From assembly GCA_021775855.1 (NCBI GenBank), contig JAJFGZ010000076.1, positions 1-64,000 on the forward strand: DNA of 64,000 nt, given 5' to 3'. The notes beneath the pieces are model-generated. The model saw nothing but the letters and a program-made list of their open reading frames with translations. It did not search any database and had not been told where the DNA came from. The stretch is from Hyphomicrobiales bacterium (GTDB taxonomy: Bacteria; Pseudomonadota; Alphaproteobacteria; Rhizobiales; NORP267). Shown here piece after piece: positions 9,106 through 18,849 of the stretch (its first letter is position 1; each line of letters opens with the position of its first letter). A program made the translations under genes and the position numbers.

Positions 9106-10314
9106 ATGCCAACAGAATCCTTCCATGCCCCGCAGCCGGATTATCGCAGCGGGCTCGAGACCGACCTGATCCATGCCGGCACGATGCGCAGCCAACATGG
9201 CGAAACCTCGGAAGGTCTTTACCTTACCTCCGGCTATATTTACGAGACCGCCGAACAAGCTGAAGCCCGGTTTAAGGGCGAGCAGAGTGGCTTTATCTAC
9301 AGCAGATTCGCCAACCCCACGGTCGCCATGTTCGAAGCCCGCATGTGCGCCCTTGAAGGCGCTGAGATGGCCCGCGCCACCGCGAGCGGGATGGCCGCTG
9401 TTACCTCGACCATGCTGTGCCAGTTGAGTGCCGGGGATCACGTGGTGGCCGCAAAGGCCCTGTTCGGGTCGTGCCGCTACGTGATCGAAGATCTGTTGCC
9501 GCGCTTCGGCATCGCGATGACCCTCGTGGACGGCACCGATTTGGACCAGTGGGCGGCGGCTATGCGCCCCAATACCAAGGTGCTGTTTCTGGAATCCCCC
9601 ACCAACCCGACGCTCGACGTGATCGATATCGCCGGTGTTGCAAAAATCGCGACCAGCGGCGGCGCCCGGTTGGTGGTCGACAATGTTTTCGCGACCCCTA
9701 TGCACCAGCGCCCGCTCGCGCTCGGCGCCCATATCGTTGTGTATTCCGCGACAAAGCATATCGACGGTCAGGGCCGGTGCCTCGGCGGCGTGGTGCTTGG
9801 TAGCGAGGAATTTATTATGGGCAGCCTCCATAATTTCCTGCGCCAGACCGGGCCAAGCATCAGCCCGTTCAATGCCTGGGTCATGCTAAAAGGATTGGAG
9901 ACTTTGGCGCTGCGGGTCGCCCGCCATGTGGAATCCGCCGGCATATTGGCCAGCTATTTGTACAATCTTGAAGGCATCGAGCGTGTGCTGTATCCGGGCC
10001 ACGCGTCTCACCCCCAACACAATCTTGCCATGAGCCAGATGGGGTCCGGCGGGCCCATGGTGGCGTTCGAGGTGAAGGGCGGGAAAGCCGGCGCATTCAA
10101 ATTTGCGAACGCACTCGGCACCATCCAGATCTCTAATAATCTCGGTGACGCCAAGAGCCTGATCACCCATCCTGCCACCACAACCCACCAACGGTTGTCG
10201 GAAGACGCGCGGGCCGAGCTTGGAATAACTGACGGTTTGCTACGGCTTTCCGTGGGGCTGGAAGAAGTTGGCGATCTGGTCCGTGATATTGACGCCGGGC
10301 TTGCCGCGATTTAA
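9106..10314 (+). CDS. metZ: O-succinylhomoserine sulfhydrylase
   Basis: PLP enzyme of the Cys/Met metabolism family that makes homocysteine from O-succinylhomoserine and sulfide, allowing direct sulfhydrylation in methionine synthesis. 402 residues; the cofactor lysine lies in SATKHIDGQGRCLGG and the conserved 'FLESPTNPTLDVIDI' and 'VVDNVFATP' segments are present. The MetZ identity is supported by family likeness and by the SAM-II riboswitch and leader terminator immediately upstream. ATG start at 9106. apaG begins 34 bases downstream and may be co-transcribed. An O-acetylhomoserine sulfhydrylase or cystathionine synthase role is less likely. Confidence 0.9.
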   Translation: MPTESFHAPQPDYRSGLETDLIHAGTMRSQHGETSEGLYLTSGYIYETAEQAEARFKGEQSGFIYSRFANPTVAMFEARMCALEGAEMARATASGMAAVTSTMLCQLSAGDHVVAAKALFGSCRYVIEDLLPRFGIAMTLVDGTDLDQWAAAMRPNTKVLFLESPTNPTLDVIDIAGVAKIATSGGARLVVDNVFATPMHQRPLALGAHIVVYSATKHIDGQGRCLGGVVLGSEEFIMGSLHNFLRQTGPSISPFNAWVMLKGLETLALRVARHVESAGILASYLYNLEGIERVLYPGHASHPQHNLAMSQMGSGGPMVAFEVKGGKAGAFKFANALGTIQISNNLGDAKSLITHPATTTHQRLSEDARAELGITDGLLRLSVGLEEVGDLVRDIDAGLAAI

Positions 10315-10348
10315 ATCTTTATGGCATCAACGGTTTCAAGGACTTATC

Positions 10349-10741
10349 ATGTACCGCGCCACGACTCGTTCGATCCAAGTCACGGTCGAGCCGCATTTCA
10401 TGCCGGAGCGTTCTTCGGAAGACCAACCCGTCTTTTTCTGGGCCTACCGGATAAAGATCGACAACAAAGGCGACGAGCCGGTCCAGCTTGTCTCGCGGCG
10501 ATGGGTGATTGTCGACGCGGTTGGCCGGGAAGAAATCGTCGAGGGCCTCGGTGTGGTGGGCGAACAACCGCTGCTCGGGCCCGGCGAAAGTTTTGAATAT
10601 TCAAGCGGGGTCCCGCTGACGACCCCTACCGGGATCATGTCGGGAACGTACCAGATGGCCGGGCGTGACGGACACGAATTTGATATCGAAATCCCCGCCT
10701 TTTCGCTCGATTGCCCACACCTCAAATCAACCATCAATTAG
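10349..10741 (+). CDS. apaG: ApaG protein
   Basis: A 130-residue single-domain protein with the immunoglobulin/fibronectin-like ApaG fold: 'VTVEPHFMPERSS', 'FFWAYRIKIDNKG', 'LVSRRWVIVDAVGR' and 'GPGESFEYSSGVPL'. Enteric apaG mutants have altered Co2+/Mg2+ sensitivity; the biochemical role is not settled. The tracked ORF begins 27 codons earlier inside the metZ tail; the ATG at 10349 is preferred because MYRATTRS is the family N-terminus and AAGGA lies just upstream. It lies directly behind metZ. Confidence 0.93.
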   Translation: MYRATTRSIQVTVEPHFMPERSSEDQPVFFWAYRIKIDNKGDEPVQLVSRRWVIVDAVGREEIVEGLGVVGEQPLLGPGESFEYSSGVPLTTPTGIMSGTYQMAGRDGHEFDIEIPAFSLDCPHLKSTIN

Positions 10742-10841
10742 ATGGATCCAAATTACATTCGTCATTCCGACAGGGGTTCGCTGACGGGCCTATTATGGTA
10801 GGGATGCGCGAACAAGACACATTGACGGAACAGCGCATGCA

Positions 10842-12290
10842 ATGATTGACCTGCGACCGGTCATATTCATCACGGGGCTTCTGCTCTCGACGCTTGGCTG
10901 CGCCATGTTGCTGCCGGCAATCATCGATCTCGCGTTCGGTAACGATGACTGGCTTGCCTTTGCGGGTTCGGCGGTGATCACACTATTTGCCGGAATGGGC
11001 ATGTCGCTTGCAGCGCGCACCGACGATGCACGTCTGACAACCCGCACGGCGTTTCTTCTCACAACAATCGCATGGGTCGCGCTTGCGGCATTTGCCGCCC
11101 TACCGTTTCTGTGGACCGACCCCGGCTTCAATTATACGGACGCGTTTTTCGAATCCATGTCCGGATTGACCACGACAGGGGCAACTATCGTGCTCGGGCT
11201 GGATTTTCGCCCTCCCGGGCTGCTGCTGTGGCGGGCACTCCTGCAATGGCTTGGAGGCATCGGGATCATCGTCATGGCAATCGCCGTGCTACCAATGCTG
11301 CAGGTCGGGGGGATGCAATTGTTCCGCATGGAATCGTCCGATACGTCCGAAAAGATCCTACCAAGAGCGGCCCAGATTGCGGGCTCCATAAGCCTGATCT
11401 ATGTCATCCTGACCGCCGTTTGCGCGGTCAGCTATTACGCCGCCGGGATGAACCTTTTCGACGCCGTGACCCACGCCATGACGACAATCGCCACGGGCGG
11501 GTTCTCGACCCACGACGCGTCGTTCGGATTTTTCGACAACACCTCAATTGAAATGTTGTCGGTGCTGTTCATGATCCTCGGCAGCCTGCCATTCGTGTTG
11601 TATCTGAGGGCCGTGCGCGGCAATGCCGGCATGCTTTACCGGGATACGCAGGTGCGCTGGTTTTTCGTTACCCTCGCCGTATTCATCCTCGTTATGGGGG
11701 CATTTGCCTGGGACAATCCGGTGTTCGATCTTGAGCGCGGATGGCGGCATGTAATATTCAACGTGGTCTCGATCATGACCGGAACCGGCTATGCATCCGC
11801 CGGGTATGACAATTGGGGACCGTTCGCAATTGCCTTTTTTTTCATGATCGCGTTTGTCGGCGGGTGCGCCGGATCGACGTCGTGCGGTATCAAGATATTC
11901 CGCTTCCAGGTCATATTCACCAACATCGCCCAACACGCAAACCGGATCATTTACCCGAACGGGGTGTTCGTGAACCGCTACAACGGACGGGTGCTGCCGG
12001 ACCATGTGTCGGCTGCCGTGTTGGGGTTCATGTTCCTGTTCTTTCTGGTGTTCAGCTTGCTGGCCGCAGGCTTGAGCCTGACCGGGCTTGATACGCTGAC
12101 GTCGCTATCGTCGGCTGCCAGCGCCATCGCCAATGTGGGGCCGGGACTGGGCGAACTGGTGGGGCCATCGGGAAATTTCAAGACCATTCCGGACAGCGCC
12201 AAATGGATCATGAGTGTCGGTATGTTGCTGGGCCGGCTCGAACTGTTTACCGTCCTGGTGTTGCTCAACCCGCATTTCTGGAGGAGCTAA
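10842..12290 (+). CDS. trkH: TrkH-family potassium uptake protein
   Basis: Polytopic inner-membrane K+ translocating subunit, 482 residues with about ten or more hydrophobic helices. Selectivity-filter-like loops of the four membrane-pore-membrane repeats are visible: 'MSGLTTTGATIV' (about 106-117), 'MTTIATGGFSTHD', 'MTGTGYASAGYDN' and 'ANVGPGLGELVGP'. It needs a cytosolic TrkA partner, which is not in the window. It lies 100 bases after apaG and converges on the RND pump gene with only 6 bases between the stops, leaving no space for a separate terminator. Confidence 0.93.
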   Translation: MIDLRPVIFITGLLLSTLGCAMLLPAIIDLAFGNDDWLAFAGSAVITLFAGMGMSLAARTDDARLTTRTAFLLTTIAWVALAAFAALPFLWTDPGFNYTDAFFESMSGLTTTGATIVLGLDFRPPGLLLWRALLQWLGGIGIIVMAIAVLPMLQVGGMQLFRMESSDTSEKILPRAAQIAGSISLIYVILTAVCAVSYYAAGMNLFDAVTHAMTTIATGGFSTHDASFGFFDNTSIEMLSVLFMILGSLPFVLYLRAVRGNAGMLYRDTQVRWFFVTLAVFILVMGAFAWDNPVFDLERGWRHVIFNVVSIMTGTGYASAGYDNWGPFAIAFFFMIAFVGGCAGSTSCGIKIFRFQVIFTNIAQHANRIIYPNGVFVNRYNGRVLPDHVSAAVLGFMFLFFLVFSLLAAGLSLTGLDTLTSLSSAASAIANVGPGLGELVGPSGNFKTIPDSAKWIMSVGMLLGRLELFTVLVLLNPHFWRS

Positions 12291-12296
12291 TTCCCC

Positions 12297-15200
12297 CTAT
12301 TCGGCTGCCACGATCTGTTTTTGGCGACCTAGAATCCATCGCATGAACCGGCCGATATCCGCGCCAATTCCGACGAATGCCGGCACAAGGAACAACACCA
12401 AAGCGGTGGCGACCGCCAGGCCAAAAACCAGCGTGATCGCCATCGGTAGGAGGAATTGGGCCTGCAGGCTTCTCTCAAACAGGAGCGGCATCAGGCCGCC
12501 AATTGTGGTGAGCGAAGTGAGTAACACGGCACGCAGGCGATCCTGTGACGCGCCGATGGCCGCCGGGCCAAGCGCCTCACCCTCGGCAAGGCGTTCGTCC
12601 AGCCGGGTTACAAGAATAATCGAATCGTTGACCAGAATTCCGGTCAGCCCCAACAGCCCCATGAAGCTGAGAATGGTCAGGGGGAAACCCATCACGTAAT
12701 GCCCGAGAATGGCGCCGATGACACCAAACGGGATGATTAGCATGACCGCCAGAGGGCGCGCATAGCTGCCTAGCACCCAGGCAAGGATCAGGTATATAAG
12801 CCCAAGCGCGATGGCCAGACCCAGCCGCAGGTCGACAAAGGCGTTGGCCCGCTCCTGTTCGCGTCCGGCAAATTCGTATTCGATATTGTAGCGTTGTGCG
12901 ATCTCCTCGACCGGTCCGGCATTGAGCGCCTCGACCAGTTCGCGGTTATTCGCTATCAGATTATCAACCTCGGCGGTCACCGACACGCTGTTTCGGCCGT
13001 CGCGGCGCTGGATAATCGAGAAGCCAACATTTTCGCGGATGCTGACGACTTCGCTCAAAGGAACCCGCCGCCCGGAACCTGCCTGCAGATATAAATCGCG
13101 GAAACCCTCAAAGCTGCGGTCGTCCTGGTTGTACATAACCCGGACCGTAATTTCTTCGTCACCCCTGGCAAATCGGGTGGCGATGGTGCCCTGAAACGCA
13201 CCCCGGACCTGGACCCCCACATCCTGGATTGTGAAGCCGAGTGCCTTGCCGCGCGGCGTCAACTCGAGAACCAGTTCCTGTTTGCCGAAAGGCAGATCGT
13301 CGTCGATCGAGGTTACGCCGGAATACTGGGTCAGCAGGTCCCGAACTTCGAGGGCAGCCTGCTTCAACACTTCTGACGGCGCGTTCATCAAACGAATATC
13401 TAGATCGCGGCCCGGGGTCCCGCCATGACGCCCCGCAATCACAACCCTGTCTACGCCCGGAAGCGCCGGGACCGCTTCGCGCCAGGCACTGAGGATCTGG
13501 CGCGTACGGATATCGCGCTCCTCCGACGGCGACAGCTGGACACTGATCGACGCGACACTATCGTCCTGGACATTGCCGGACCGGCCAAGAATGGAAAACG
13601 TGCTGGTGACGATTTTACTCTCCCCGCCAGTCAGTTTTTCTTCCCCCTGGAACAGCGCCGCTTCGATCTGTTGGAGAATTTTCGACGCCTGATCGGACGG
13701 GATTCCGGCGGCAAAGACCACCCGCCCGGTGATGATTTCGGGCTCCGGCGAGGGGAAAAACTGGAACTTGACCCGACCCCCTGAAAACAGACCAAAGGCA
13801 ATTACCAGGATGGCGATCGAGAGCGCGACCGTTGCATACCGCCAGTTGAAGGCCAGCGACGCGAGGGCGCGAAAGGGCACGTCGCGCACCCAGCCAAACC
13901 CCGCATCAAAAGTCCGGCGGAACCGGCCCGGCCGATATTCCCTGCGTCTCAGGGCATGGTACAAGTGGCCTGGCAGGATCAGGAAACTCTCGACTAGCGA
14001 GGCTGCCAGGACGGCGACCACCACGAGTGGCAGCGCCACCATGATCTGGCCAATAACGTCGCGCACCAGAAACAGCGGCAGGAAAGCCGCCTGGGTTGTC
14101 AAAGTAGCGGCGGTAACCGGGATCAGCATTCGCCCGGCCCCCGTCTCGGCGGCGTCAAGCGCTGACATGCCGCGCTGATGGAGCGTCGCGGTATGTTCTC
14201 CAACCACTATGGCATCATCGACGATGATCCCGAGGGTCAGGATCAGCGCGAACAGCGATACCATATTGATCGACTGGCCGGTCAGCCACATCACGGCGAG
14301 GGTCATCATCATGGCGACGGGAATCCCGGCGGCGACCCAAATGGCAATTCTGGCATTGAGAAAGACAAACAGCACGACCAAAACAATGGCCAGACCGCCG
14401 ATACCGTTCCTGAGCAACAGATCAATGCGCTGCTGCAACCGCGCCGCCCGCACATCGTACAAGGTTACGCTCAGATTTGGCGGCAGGGTCGGCAGGAGTT
14501 CGGCCAGATATTCGTCAACCACGCGCGACGAGGTCAGGGTATCGGCGGTGGCCGCGCGTTGGATCGCCAATTCGATGGCCGGCCCGCCGCCCAGAAATCC
14601 GCGCGGGTCATCGTCATCAAACCGGGCCTCGACAGTGGCGATATCTCGGAGCAGTATTTTCTCTCCGGATGGCAGCGAACGGATTTCGATATTGGCGTAG
14701 GATTCCGGAGTTTCGGCTTCGCCGAGCGCCCGCACCTGGCGTTCCACGTCGCCTTCGATGGTGCCGGACGGCAGGTCGCGGGTGCTGCTCGAAATCCGGT
14801 CGGCGATCTCGGCCAGGTTGAGGTCAAGTCTGCGAAGCGCCTCCTGCTCCACCTCGATCCAGATTTCCTCGTCGCGGACACCGTTGATGACCACCCGGTC
14901 TACACCCCGGCCAAGTAAATCGTCGCGGATGCGTTTAGCGATCACTTTCAACGCCTGTTCGCTGTAGGGACCGGAAATAGCCAGCCTTGCGATGCCTTCG
15001 TAGAAATTTCGGCGCCTAATAGAGGGCTCCTCGGAATCATCGGGGAAGGTGGTAATCGAAGCGATCGCCTGTTCCACATCCGCTTGCGCCTTTTGCATAT
15101 CGGCGTTGGGATTGAATTCGATCGAGACCGTCGCCGCCCCTTCACGGGCATAGGCGATGACTTCTTTTACGTCGTCCAGAAACCGGACTTCAGGCTCGAT

Positions 15201-15437
15201 GGCTTCCAGAATATTGTCCGCGACATCGGTCGGGCTTGCACCCGGCCAGGCGATGGAAATCGAAATATTGGGGACCTCGACGGACGGCAAAAATTGCGTA
15301 TTGATCCGTGGCAGGCCGAAGAACCCGGCGACCAGCATCAGCAGCATCAGCAAATTTGCGGCCACGGGATGGCGCGTGAAAGCCTGGATCAGACCGCTCC
15401 CGGTCATTGGCGCGTTGATGGGAGCATTGGTCGTCAT
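12297..15437 (-). CDS. RND-family efflux transporter, inner-membrane pump subunit
   Basis: Proton-driven resistance-nodulation-division pump of the AcrB/MexB type, 1046 residues with the duplicated six-helix plan and two large periplasmic loops. 'GLIQAFTRHPVAANLLMLL' forms the first helix; the paired acids of the proton relay are in helix 4 ('GIIVDDAIVVGEHT'), with the matching second-half region 'GILVNDSIILVTRLDE'. The start overlaps the adaptor gene stop by ATGA, so the two are translationally coupled. No outer-membrane channel gene follows. Substrates cannot be inferred; the family exports drugs, detergents or lipid-like molecules. Confidence 0.93.
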   Translation of the reverse strand: MTTNAPINAPMTGSGLIQAFTRHPVAANLLMLLMLVAGFFGLPRINTQFLPSVEVPNISISIAWPGASPTDVADNILEAIEPEVRFLDDVKEVIAYAREGAATVSIEFNPNADMQKAQADVEQAIASITTFPDDSEEPSIRRRNFYEGIARLAISGPYSEQALKVIAKRIRDDLLGRGVDRVVINGVRDEEIWIEVEQEALRRLDLNLAEIADRISSSTRDLPSGTIEGDVERQVRALGEAETPESYANIEIRSLPSGEKILLRDIATVEARFDDDDPRGFLGGGPAIELAIQRAATADTLTSSRVVDEYLAELLPTLPPNLSVTLYDVRAARLQQRIDLLLRNGIGGLAIVLVVLFVFLNARIAIWVAAGIPVAMMMTLAVMWLTGQSINMVSLFALILTLGIIVDDAIVVGEHTATLHQRGMSALDAAETGAGRMLIPVTAATLTTQAAFLPLFLVRDVIGQIMVALPLVVVAVLAASLVESFLILPGHLYHALRRREYRPGRFRRTFDAGFGWVRDVPFRALASLAFNWRYATVALSIAILVIAFGLFSGGRVKFQFFPSPEPEIITGRVVFAAGIPSDQASKILQQIEAALFQGEEKLTGGESKIVTSTFSILGRSGNVQDDSVASISVQLSPSEERDIRTRQILSAWREAVPALPGVDRVVIAGRHGGTPGRDLDIRLMNAPSEVLKQAALEVRDLLTQYSGVTSIDDDLPFGKQELVLELTPRGKALGFTIQDVGVQVRGAFQGTIATRFARGDEEITVRVMYNQDDRSFEGFRDLYLQAGSGRRVPLSEVVSIRENVGFSIIQRRDGRNSVSVTAEVDNLIANNRELVEALNAGPVEEIAQRYNIEYEFAGREQERANAFVDLRLGLAIALGLIYLILAWVLGSYARPLAVMLIIPFGVIGAILGHYVMGFPLTILSFMGLLGLTGILVNDSIILVTRLDERLAEGEALGPAAIGASQDRLRAVLLTSLTTIGGLMPLLFERSLQAQFLLPMAITLVFGLAVATALVLFLVPAFVGIGADIGRFMRWILGRQKQIVAAE

Positions 15438-16744
15438 GGGGTCATTTCCGTGACTTTGATACCCTCACCGATTTCCGTCAGGCGGGTTACAACAACGCGC
15501 TCGCCTTCGTTCAAAGACCCACGCACCAGAACGTCGCTGCCGACAAACCCGATCGGTTCGATCACGCGTTTTTCCAACCGTTCATCCACCACGACATAGA
15601 TATCCTGCTGGCCGTAAAGCGCGGTGACAGGGAGCCGGACTATATTGTCGTATTTGAGATCCTGGACGTCGACTTCTACAAAGGCGCCGGCACGAAGGGG
15701 ACGGTCGCCGGGCACGAACTCAACGCGGGCATAGACCTCGACACCGCCGCTCTGGGAATCTATTTCTGCTGCAACGCGTTCAATTGTTCCGGCATATTCA
15801 AGTGGCGTCGCACCAACCGCCCAGCGAATCAGGACGGTACGCCCGGCAACCGTGCCATCGCGCTCCATGATCCTGCCATACTGGCGATCCGACAGCGTGA
15901 CCCGCACCTCGACCCAGTTCCGGTCGAGCAGCGTAACGGCGACGTCGTTGATGCTAAGTGTGCGTCCAAGTTCGACCCCTGCGCTACGCACATAGGCGTC
16001 GAACGGCGCGGTAATCCGGGTGTATGCGAGGTCGCGTTCCGCCTTACGGACGCGCCATTCAAGGCGCGCCTGGACCGCGCGCTGCTGTTCGGCCCGGGCT
16101 TGTTCGATCTGCAAATTGTTTTGGCGCTGCTCGACGCCCTGTTCGCGCTGGCTGACCACCAAAGCGCGGTCGTCCACGGTCTTTTCCGACAGGGTTCCGC
16201 TTTCGCTCAAATCCTCGGCGCGCGTCAGATCCCGACGGGCGAGTTCGAGCTGCTCGATAGCCCGGCCAAGGGCGTCGCGCTCCAATTCCGCGCGGGCTTC
16301 AAATTCCCGTAATTTTGCTACCGATTCACTCAGGTTCGCGCGGGCTTCGACCAGGGCGCCCTGGTACTCGAAATTGTCGATCTCGAAGAGTAAATCACCA
16401 GCGCTAACTTCGCCGCCTTCCCGTAATCCGGGTCCAACACGGACAACCTCGCCCGCCACCTGCGTCCGTATATCAACGCGGCGGCCAGCGACCGTTTCGC
16501 CATAAAGCGTTAACAAGGGCTGGTAGGACGTATAGACCGCCGATACCGTGTTAACCGCGCGGACCCGCTCCCCGGCGGGATGTTGGGCGACAACCGGTTT
16601 GGTCGATATAAAATATTGATAGGCAAAAAAGGCGCCCGCCAAAAGCGCAATCGGCAGCAAAATGCGGAATGCCCACAAAACAGCCGTCCCGGACCGGGTA
16701 TTCCGATCGCCGGCCATTTGTAATCTATCTACCTGAACGTCCAT
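15434..16744 (-). CDS. RND efflux periplasmic adaptor (membrane fusion protein)
   Basis: HlyD/AcrA-type adaptor, 436 residues: a single N-terminal membrane anchor (about 25-45), a lipoyl-like half ('VRVGPGLREGGEVSAGDLLFEID'), a long helical hairpin of about 110 residues rich in Glu/Arg/Gln (about 135-240), the second lipoyl half 'AYTRITAPFDAYVRSAGVELG', then beta-barrel and membrane-proximal parts. It links the pump to an outer-membrane duct. First gene of the two-gene operon. The upstream gap of about 160 bases to hslO should hold its promoter, but I see no clear consensus. Confidence 0.92.
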   Translation of the reverse strand: MDVQVDRLQMAGDRNTRSGTAVLWAFRILLPIALLAGAFFAYQYFISTKPVVAQHPAGERVRAVNTVSAVYTSYQPLLTLYGETVAGRRVDIRTQVAGEVVRVGPGLREGGEVSAGDLLFEIDNFEYQGALVEARANLSESVAKLREFEARAELERDALGRAIEQLELARRDLTRAEDLSESGTLSEKTVDDRALVVSQREQGVEQRQNNLQIEQARAEQQRAVQARLEWRVRKAERDLAYTRITAPFDAYVRSAGVELGRTLSINDVAVTLLDRNWVEVRVTLSDRQYGRIMERDGTVAGRTVLIRWAVGATPLEYAGTIERVAAEIDSQSGGVEVYARVEFVPGDRPLRAGAFVEVDVQDLKYDNIVRLPVTALYGQQDIYVVVDERLEKRVIEPIGFVGSDVLVRGSLNEGERVVVTRLTEIGEGIKVTEMTP

Positions 16745-16905
16745 CGGTTTAATTTACCGCTCTCCAGGTTACACATTGCGCCCGGTCACCTTTAGGAGCC
16801 GCAGCCCGCGCATGACTACCTTATTTAGGATAGTTACCCCAAAATCGCCAGTAGAAGCACCGGAATCGCAGAAACGTGATCATAAAGTGCCGACCCTTAC
16901 ACGGC

Positions 16906-17892
16906 TCAGATGATCTCATCTGACGAAAAAACATAGCGCGACGAGCAAAACTGGCAATCGACGTAAATTTCACCGTCTACAACCATATCGGCCCGTTCTT
17001 CCGGGCTGAATTTTTTGAGCATCGCCGCTACACTTTCCTCTGAACAACGGCACCGGGCTGTGAGAGGTGTTTTTTCAAAAACCCGCACATCGTTTTCATG
17101 GAAAAGCCGGTACAGCAATTGTTCCGGAGCCAGGCCCGGGTCGACCAATTCGTAGTCCTCGATGGTGGCGGCAAGAGCGCGGGTCTCGACCCATTGATCG
17201 TCTTCCTCGAAGTCAGGCAAGGGCGGGACGCCGTCCGGCAGATCTCCCGGGGGTAGATCACGGTGGGCGACCGCGATGCCTGCTTCGGGCAAATGTTGCA
17301 CAAGAATTCCGCCAGCCCGCCATTGCCGCGCGCTGCCGTTGAACTCTTCGGCCACCGCCAGGCGGACCAGCGTCGGGATCTGTTCGGACTGGGAAAAATA
17401 CAGATCGGCAGCTTCCGACAGGTTGGCATCTTCCAGCGGCACCACCCCCTGATACCGGTTTTGATGGTTGCTGTGATCGATAGTGAGGGCAAGGTGGCCG
17501 TTGCCGAGCAGTCGTGCGCTATCGCTCGCGCCATCGGTTGAAAATTGAGCCAGCACCTTTTCGTCGAATTGTGCCCAGGCACGCACCCGATCGGGGGTCT
17601 CGAAATCCACCACGATTGTCGGCACAGGACCATCGGTCTTGGTCTGCAGGATAAAGCGCCCCTCGAGCTTGAGCGACGTGCCAAGCAGAATGCCCAGGGC
17701 GATTGCTTCACCCAGAAGCCTGGAAACGGGGTCGGGGTAAGCGTGGCCACGTAAAATTTTATCGACCGTCTCGCCTAGCCTGACAATCCGTCCTCTGGTC
17801 TGGAGCCGCCCGGCGGCGAAAGGGAGGACAATGTCGTCCAAGCCAGTCGGCATATCTCCAGGTACAAGATTTCGGGGCGCTGGGGTATTCAT
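16906..17892 (-). CDS. hslO: Hsp33 redox-regulated molecular chaperone
   Basis: Cytosolic holdase activated by oxidation. 328 residues from the ATG at 17892 (MNTPAPRNL); the longer tracked ORF beginning at 18240 simply runs back through argF in another frame. The C-terminal zinc switch has its four cysteines in C-x-C (RCRCSEE) and C-x-x-C (DCQFCSS). The N-terminal domain begins 'DDIVLPFAAGRLQTRGRIVRL'. The ATG overlaps the argF stop (ATGA), so translation is coupled. The argD-argF-hslO order is common in alphaproteobacteria. Confidence 0.95.
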   Translation of the reverse strand: MNTPAPRNLVPGDMPTGLDDIVLPFAAGRLQTRGRIVRLGETVDKILRGHAYPDPVSRLLGEAIALGILLGTSLKLEGRFILQTKTDGPVPTIVVDFETPDRVRAWAQFDEKVLAQFSTDGASDSARLLGNGHLALTIDHSNHQNRYQGVVPLEDANLSEAADLYFSQSEQIPTLVRLAVAEEFNGSARQWRAGGILVQHLPEAGIAVAHRDLPPGDLPDGVPPLPDFEEDDQWVETRALAATIEDYELVDPGLAPEQLLYRLFHENDVRVFEKTPLTARCRCSEESVAAMLKKFSPEERADMVVDGEIYVDCQFCSSRYVFSSDEII

Positions 17893-18845
17893 TTTGGAGC
17901 GACCGGACCCGCCAGGCACCAGCGAATTAGGGCCTTCTGGGCATGAAGCCGGTTTTCGGCCTCCGCGAACACCATTGAAGCCGGGCCGTCGATAACCTCG
18001 GCCGACACCTCTTCGCCCCGATGGGCGGGCAGGCAGTGCATGAAAATGGCATCCGGCGCGGCGCTTGCCATTATTTTTCCGGTGACCTGGTACGGCGCAA
18101 AACGGGCGCGCCGGTTGGCGCCATCGGCTTCGCTGTCGCCCATTGAAATCCAGGTGTCGGTAACAACAGCGCGGGAATCCTGCACGGCCTCCTCCGGATC
18201 GCGGTAAATCTTGATTGAGGCCCCTTCCGACTTTGCCCACTGGATCTGCTCGTGGTCGGGGTCAAACCCTACGGGGATTGCCAGCGCCAGTTCGAAGTCA
18301 AACCGGGCCGCTGCCTGGATCCAGGAATGGGCAACGTTGTTGCCGTCGCCGAGCCAGGCTATTTTTTGACCCCTGACCGATCCTCGCGCCTCCTCGAATG
18401 TCAGAATATCGGCCATTAACTGGCAGGGATGCGACGTGTCGGTCAACCCGTTCAGGACCGGGATCGACGCGTGACGTGCAAGATCAATGACACTTTCATG
18501 GTCCGCCGTCCGGATCATCACTGCGTCCACGAACCCCGACAGGACACGGGCGGTATCAGCGATTGTCTCGCCCCGGCCCAGCTGCAACTCGTCGCCATGG
18601 AGGACAATCGCAGCGCCGCCGAGATCGCGCATCGCAACCTCAAACGAGATCCGCGTACGGGTCGAGGGTTTTTGGAATATCATGGCGAGCACAAGGCCCT
18701 CGAACATGGCGCGCTGGGGTCCGCTGCGGCCCGATTTCCAGTCGCGCTTCATCTTCGCTGCATCGTCCAGCATGCCGCGCAGCGTGTCCGCGGAATGGTC
18801 ACGGATGTCGAGAAAATGCCGAGGGATGGCTTGGCTGGTGGTCAT
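17889..18845 (-). CDS. argF: Ornithine carbamoyltransferase
   Basis: Makes citrulline from ornithine and carbamoyl phosphate in arginine synthesis. 318 residues from the ATG at 18845 (MTTSQAIPRHFLDI). The carbamoyl-phosphate loop is KPSTRTRISFE; the ornithine loop and catalytic cysteine are in 'MHCLPAHRGEEV'; HPCQLMAD is also present. The tracked start 31 codons earlier would overlap argD and lacks family support. It begins 4 bases after the argD stop and its own stop overlaps the hslO start. Confidence 0.96.
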   Translation of the reverse strand: MTTSQAIPRHFLDIRDHSADTLRGMLDDAAKMKRDWKSGRSGPQRAMFEGLVLAMIFQKPSTRTRISFEVAMRDLGGAAIVLHGDELQLGRGETIADTARVLSGFVDAVMIRTADHESVIDLARHASIPVLNGLTDTSHPCQLMADILTFEEARGSVRGQKIAWLGDGNNVAHSWIQAAARFDFELALAIPVGFDPDHEQIQWAKSEGASIKIYRDPEEAVQDSRAVVTDTWISMGDSEADGANRRARFAPYQVTGKIMASAAPDAIFMHCLPAHRGEEVSAEVIDGPASMVFAEAENRLHAQKALIRWCLAGPVAPK

Positions 18846-18849
18846 GACG

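Noticed and set aside
14178-14918. 246-residue forward ORF inside the RND gene
   Set aside because: Antisense shadow with histidine/glutamine-rich nonsense translation; the RND pump frame is certain.
17893-18240. N-terminal extension of hslO to 18240
   Set aside because: It reads argF in another frame; the real hslO start is the ATG at 17892 overlapping the argF stop.
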